24,400 nucleotides of DNA, taken from Lachnospiraceae bacterium (GTDB taxonomy: Bacteria; Bacillota; Clostridia; Lachnospirales; Lachnospiraceae). Positions 21,658 to 24,400 of this stretch are shown piece by piece. The notes under the pieces are model-generated. The model made no database searches. It had not been told where the DNA came from and was given only the letters and a program-made list of their open reading frames with translations. Numbering within the stretch: the first letter of the stretch is position 1; the number at the start of each line of letters is the position of its first letter. Where the stretch lies: positions 1 through 24,400 of the forward strand of contig JAGDAL010000335.1 of assembly GCA_017959525.1 (NCBI GenBank). Reading direction: 5' to 3'. Made by a program: the position numbers and the translations under genes.

Positions 21658-22740
21658 TTAACGCTCGGTACAACTGATACATGGATCAATTGTCAAAATC
21701 AACAATCCGATATCAGCCAGCTCTGTGTTCTTCAACATCTCGCACAGACCAGGAATGTTAGCAAATGTAGGAGTGCGGATACGCATACGCTCCAAGTTCG
21801 GAGTTCCGTTACCCTTCACGTAGTAGAAGGCCTCACCACGAGGCTGCTCCACACGCATGAAGTACTCACCGTCCGGGTTGCCCTTAACAGCAACAGACAG
21901 ATCACTCTCTGCAGGCATCTTTGCGATGACCTGACGAATGATATCGATGGACTGATAAATCTCCATCAAACGTACGTAACATCTAGCGTAGCAATCACCG
22001 TCGTTGCTTGTGATTGGCTCGAAGTCGATGTGTGGGTAAGCAGCATAGCCAAGCTTACGCATATCTACGTTTACGCCTGAAGCACGTGCAAACGGTCCAA
22101 CTGCGCCAAGTGCATTGATCTGCTCTGCAGTTAAGACACCAACACCCTTCAAACGGGATAATACGGAATAATCCTCAAAGAAGGTACCCTGAATGACCTT
22201 CAACTCTGCTTCTACTTCGTCCATGGTCTTCAAGATGAACTTGAACTGATCGTCGGTTACATCTTTTAACACACCACCGATTTTGTTTACAGAGAAAATC
22301 AAACGTCCGCCGGCAGTCATTTCCTGGATATCCAGAACCTTCTCACGGACTCTCCAACACTGATAGAACAGGTTCTCGAATCCGAATCCGTCTGCCAAAA
22401 GACCTAACCACAGCAAGTGGCTGTGCATACGGGAAGTTTCAGCCCACAAGGTACGAAGGAACTTCGCACGATCCGGAACTTCCACGCCCATGATATGCTC
22501 TACTGCTTCACAGTAACCCATACCATGCTGGAAACTACAAATACCGCAAGTACGCTCTGCGATATAAGTCATCTGATTGAAATCACGCTTATCAACCAAG
22601 CTCTCCAATCCACGATGGATAAATCCGATGGATGGGATGGCCTCGATGACACGCTCATCTTCGATTACTAAGTCGATATGGACCGGCTCCGGGAGAACCG
22701 GATGTTGAGGTCCATAAGGAATGACACTTCTTTTACCCAT
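21658..22740 (-). CDS. echE: Ech [NiFe] hydrogenase large subunit
   Basis: Catalytic subunit of 360 residues, related to NuoD. The nickel-iron site is made by Cys65-Cys68 (RTCGIC) and Cys354-Cys357 in DPCISCTER at the very C-terminus. No extension follows, in line with group 4 Ech/CooH-type enzymes that need no C-terminal cleavage; accordingly no maturation protease gene is present. AGGAGG is seven bases before the ATG, which shares one base with the echD stop. Confidence 0.95.
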   Translation of the reverse strand: MGKRSVIPYGPQHPVLPEPVHIDLVIEDERVIEAIPSIGFIHRGLESLVDKRDFNQMTYIAERTCGICSFQHGMGYCEAVEHIMGVEVPDRAKFLRTLWAETSRMHSHLLWLGLLADGFGFENLFYQCWRVREKVLDIQEMTAGGRLIFSVNKIGGVLKDVTDDQFKFILKTMDEVEAELKVIQGTFFEDYSVLSRLKGVGVLTAEQINALGAVGPFARASGVNVDMRKLGYAAYPHIDFEPITSNDGDCYARCYVRLMEIYQSIDIIRQVIAKMPAESDLSVAVKGNPDGEYFMRVEQPRGEAFYYVKGNGTPNLERMRIRTPTFANIPGLCEMLKNTELADIGLLILTIDPCISCTER

Positions 22741-23120
22741 TATGCTTCCTCCTTCTTCGGTCCAAATGGAGTTTCCACTTCGATACGATATAACTTGTTT
22801 TCCAAATCAGCGGAGATCATCTCAATCTTCACACCGAAGAGTTCCTTCATCTCGTTCTCATAGAAAACAGCTGCAGGAATGATCTCGGTAATACTTGGAA
22901 CGACCGTATCCAAATCAATGACCAAACGTAAGCTATGCAACTGATAGGTGTTGTAGTCAGAGAATGAATAACTGATTTCGTATTTATTTTCTTTGCTTGC
23001 AAATACTGCATGTGCCTGAGAAAAACGGAAGCCGGCCTTCTTCAGCTCAAGAGCACGACGAAGCAAATCAGACACTTCGATCTCTTCGAGAATATTCTCC
23101 GGACAAATTACTTCTGCCAT
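22740..23120 (-). CDS. echD: Ech hydrogenase subunit D (NuoC-like)
   Basis: Soluble subunit of 126 residues, shorter than NuoC but with the core motif ENEMKELFGVKIE near the middle-late part and a C-terminus LYRIEVETPFGPKKEE. It likely helps assemble the small and large subunits. AAAGGAGG lies eight bases before the ATG. Its gap to echC and its overlap with echE are minimal, as usual in ech operons. Confidence 0.88.
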   Translation of the reverse strand: MAEVICPENILEEIEVSDLLRRALELKKAGFRFSQAHAVFASKENKYEISYSFSDYNTYQLHSLRLVIDLDTVVPSITEIIPAAVFYENEMKELFGVKIEMISADLENKLYRIEVETPFGPKKEEA

Positions 23121-23123
23121 GTC

Positions 23124-23570
23124 TTATGCCTCCTTTTTCATCTGTGCATGATGCTCGTCCAAACGCTGCTGGAACAATCCAACGGCCTGAACAACACCAT
23201 CGATAATTGCCTGTGGTCGAGCGGCACAACCCGGAACATAGATGTCTACCGGGATCACGGTGTCCGCACCACCTAAAATGTTATAACAATCCTTGAACAC
23301 ACCGCCGGTGCATGCGCATACGCCCACTGCGACAACGACCTTTGGACGTGGCATCTGATCATAGATCTGCTTGACCACTTCCTTGTTCTGCTCGTTGATA
23401 CCGCCGGTAATCAGGAAAATATCTGCCTGCATTGGGTCACCGGTATTTACTACACCGAGACGCTCTGCATCGTAAACCGGTGTCAGCGCTGCCAACACCT
23501 CAATATCACATCCGTTACAGCTTGATCCATCGTAGTGGAGAAGCCATGGAGATCTTTTAATATTTGCCAT
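23124..23570 (-). CDS. echC: Ech [NiFe] hydrogenase small subunit
   Basis: Small subunit of 148 residues, NuoB-like, carrying one proximal [4Fe-4S] cluster. The likely ligands are Cys18, Cys21 (SCNGCD), Cys85 or Cys87 (VCACTGG) and Cys115 (VPGCAARP). I start at the ATG at 23570 with AGGAGG seven bases upstream; the frame is open further into echB, but without a site. Confidence 0.94.
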   Translation of the reverse strand: MANIKRSPWLLHYDGSSCNGCDIEVLAALTPVYDAERLGVVNTGDPMQADIFLITGGINEQNKEVVKQIYDQMPRPKVVVAVGVCACTGGVFKDCYNILGGADTVIPVDIYVPGCAARPQAIIDGVVQAVGLFQQRLDEHHAQMKKEA

Positions 23571-23581
23571 TGCTATTCCTC

Positions 23582-24400
23582 CTATCGTACGACCATTAAA
23601 ATGATTAAGTTCACACCTGCAGCCAATAAGGTCACTGCCCAAGTAATCTTGAGCATCTGCTGCCACTTCATACGGGCACTGGAGTTATCGATCAATACTT
23701 CCAAGAAGTAAACCAAAAGGATAACAACCACTGCTGCGATGATGCTGTAGATGTTGCTGTTGATGATGAACAATCCTACAACGCCCATTAAGAATACATT
23801 CTCATACCACTCGGTAATCTGGAAGATGGCTAAGTTACGGGAACCCATCTCAGTGGTCAGACCCTTTACCAACTCCTGATGCATGTGGTGAGATGCACTG
23901 GTGTCGAACGGAGATTTTCTCATCTTAATTGTCAGGATAAAAACAAATGCAACGAAAAATCCCGGTAAGTAAGCGATGTTACTTACGCTGCTTCCTGCAA
24001 TATCGGCAACGTTGAAGCTGCCTGTTGCAAGGTAAAAACCAACGCAGGTCAAAAGTACAGCCGGCTCGTATGCCATCATCTGGATCAACTCACGCTGAGC
24101 ACCTGCAGATGAATACGGAGAGCTGGTAACTACAGCTGCAAAGTATAAGAACGTAGCTGCAGTAGACATAACAAAGAAGCACATCAACAGGTCTGCACCG
24201 TAGAAGAACAGTGCACCGGTCAATACCATCAATACAAAGTATGTAATCAGTAAGAACATCTGAGATGTAGATACGGTGATGGTCTGCTTGTTCAATAACT
24301 TTTTCACATCGTAAAACGGCTGCAATACAGGAGGTCCTACACGACGCTGCATACGAGCGGAAATTTTACGATCCAATCCTTCTAAGAAACCGCCAATGAA
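23582..24400 (-). CDS. echB: Ech hydrogenase membrane subunit B (NuoH-like), 5' end outside window
   Basis: Partial gene, open to the window edge, so at least 272 codons; the start and the first membrane segment lie beyond 24400. The NuoH/EchB marks are present: DRKISARMQRRVGPP at the upstream end, QPFYDVKKLLNKQ just after it, then several membrane segments and the loop with RKSPFDTSASHHMHQELVKG that corresponds to the quinone-site and ion-channel region in complex I. It anchors the hydrogenase and takes part in ion pumping. The stop codon TAG overlaps the ribosome site of echC. Confidence 0.93.
   Translation of the reverse strand, partial: FIGGFLEGLDRKISARMQRRVGPPVLQPFYDVKKLLNKQTITVSTSQMFLLITYFVLMVLTGALFFYGADLLMCFFVMSTAATFLYFAAVVTSSPYSSAGAQRELIQMMAYEPAVLLTCVGFYLATGSFNVADIAGSSVSNIAYLPGFFVAFVFILTIKMRKSPFDTSASHHMHQELVKGLTTEMGSRNLAIFQITEWYENVFLMGVVGLFIINSNIYSIIAAVVVILLVYFLEVLIDNSSARMKWQQMLKITWAVTLLAAGVNLIILMVVR

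Overview
The window comes from a low-to-mid GC anaerobic Bacillota, most likely a Lachnospiraceae-like Clostridium relative. The supporting evidence is a Veg protein, long-form HPF, GlpP, a CmpB-type membrane protein, a PIN-PhoH ATPase, AGGAGG-type ribosome binding sites, sigma-A-like promoters and an Ech-type [NiFe] hydrogenase. I see no IS element, phage gene, CRISPR array, tRNA or rRNA. A distinctive global trait is that none of the 28 stop codons I could read is TGA (16 TAA, 12 TAG), while one gene carries an in-frame TGA at an expected glycine codon.

Left part (1-11.05 kb) is chromosomal housekeeping. A secreted NlpC/P60 hydrolase and veg lie on the minus strand; plsC is divergent from veg through overlapping promoters. 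Then come hpf (minus), a plus-strand unit of CmpB-like protein, HD-domain protein and an SDR interrupted by TGA, and a minus-strand unit murI-dacA-glpP-WYL regulator. A plus-strand pair of PIN-PhoH ATPase and a zinc-ribbon protein follows. Positions 10730-11053 have no convincing protein gene but hold a promoter, repeated hairpins with a shared loop sequence and a strong terminator, which I read as a candidate structured small RNA.

Right part (11.05-24.4 kb) is one long minus-strand array. Read in the direction of transcription it is echB (cut by the window edge), echC, echD, echE, echF, hypF, hypC, hypD, hypE, then an 84-base gap with DnaA-box-like sites and a candidate promoter, then two tandem hypB genes, a membrane GGDEF cyclase, a lipoprotein, a phosphoglucomutase-type enzyme and a PilZ protein. 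Ech couples reduced-ferredoxin oxidation to H2 evolution and ion pumping. HypF/C/D/E build the Fe(CN)2CO group and HypB handles nickel. GGDEF and PilZ form a potential c-di-GMP synthesis and sensing pair in the same gene string as hydrogenase maturation and sugar-phosphate metabolism.
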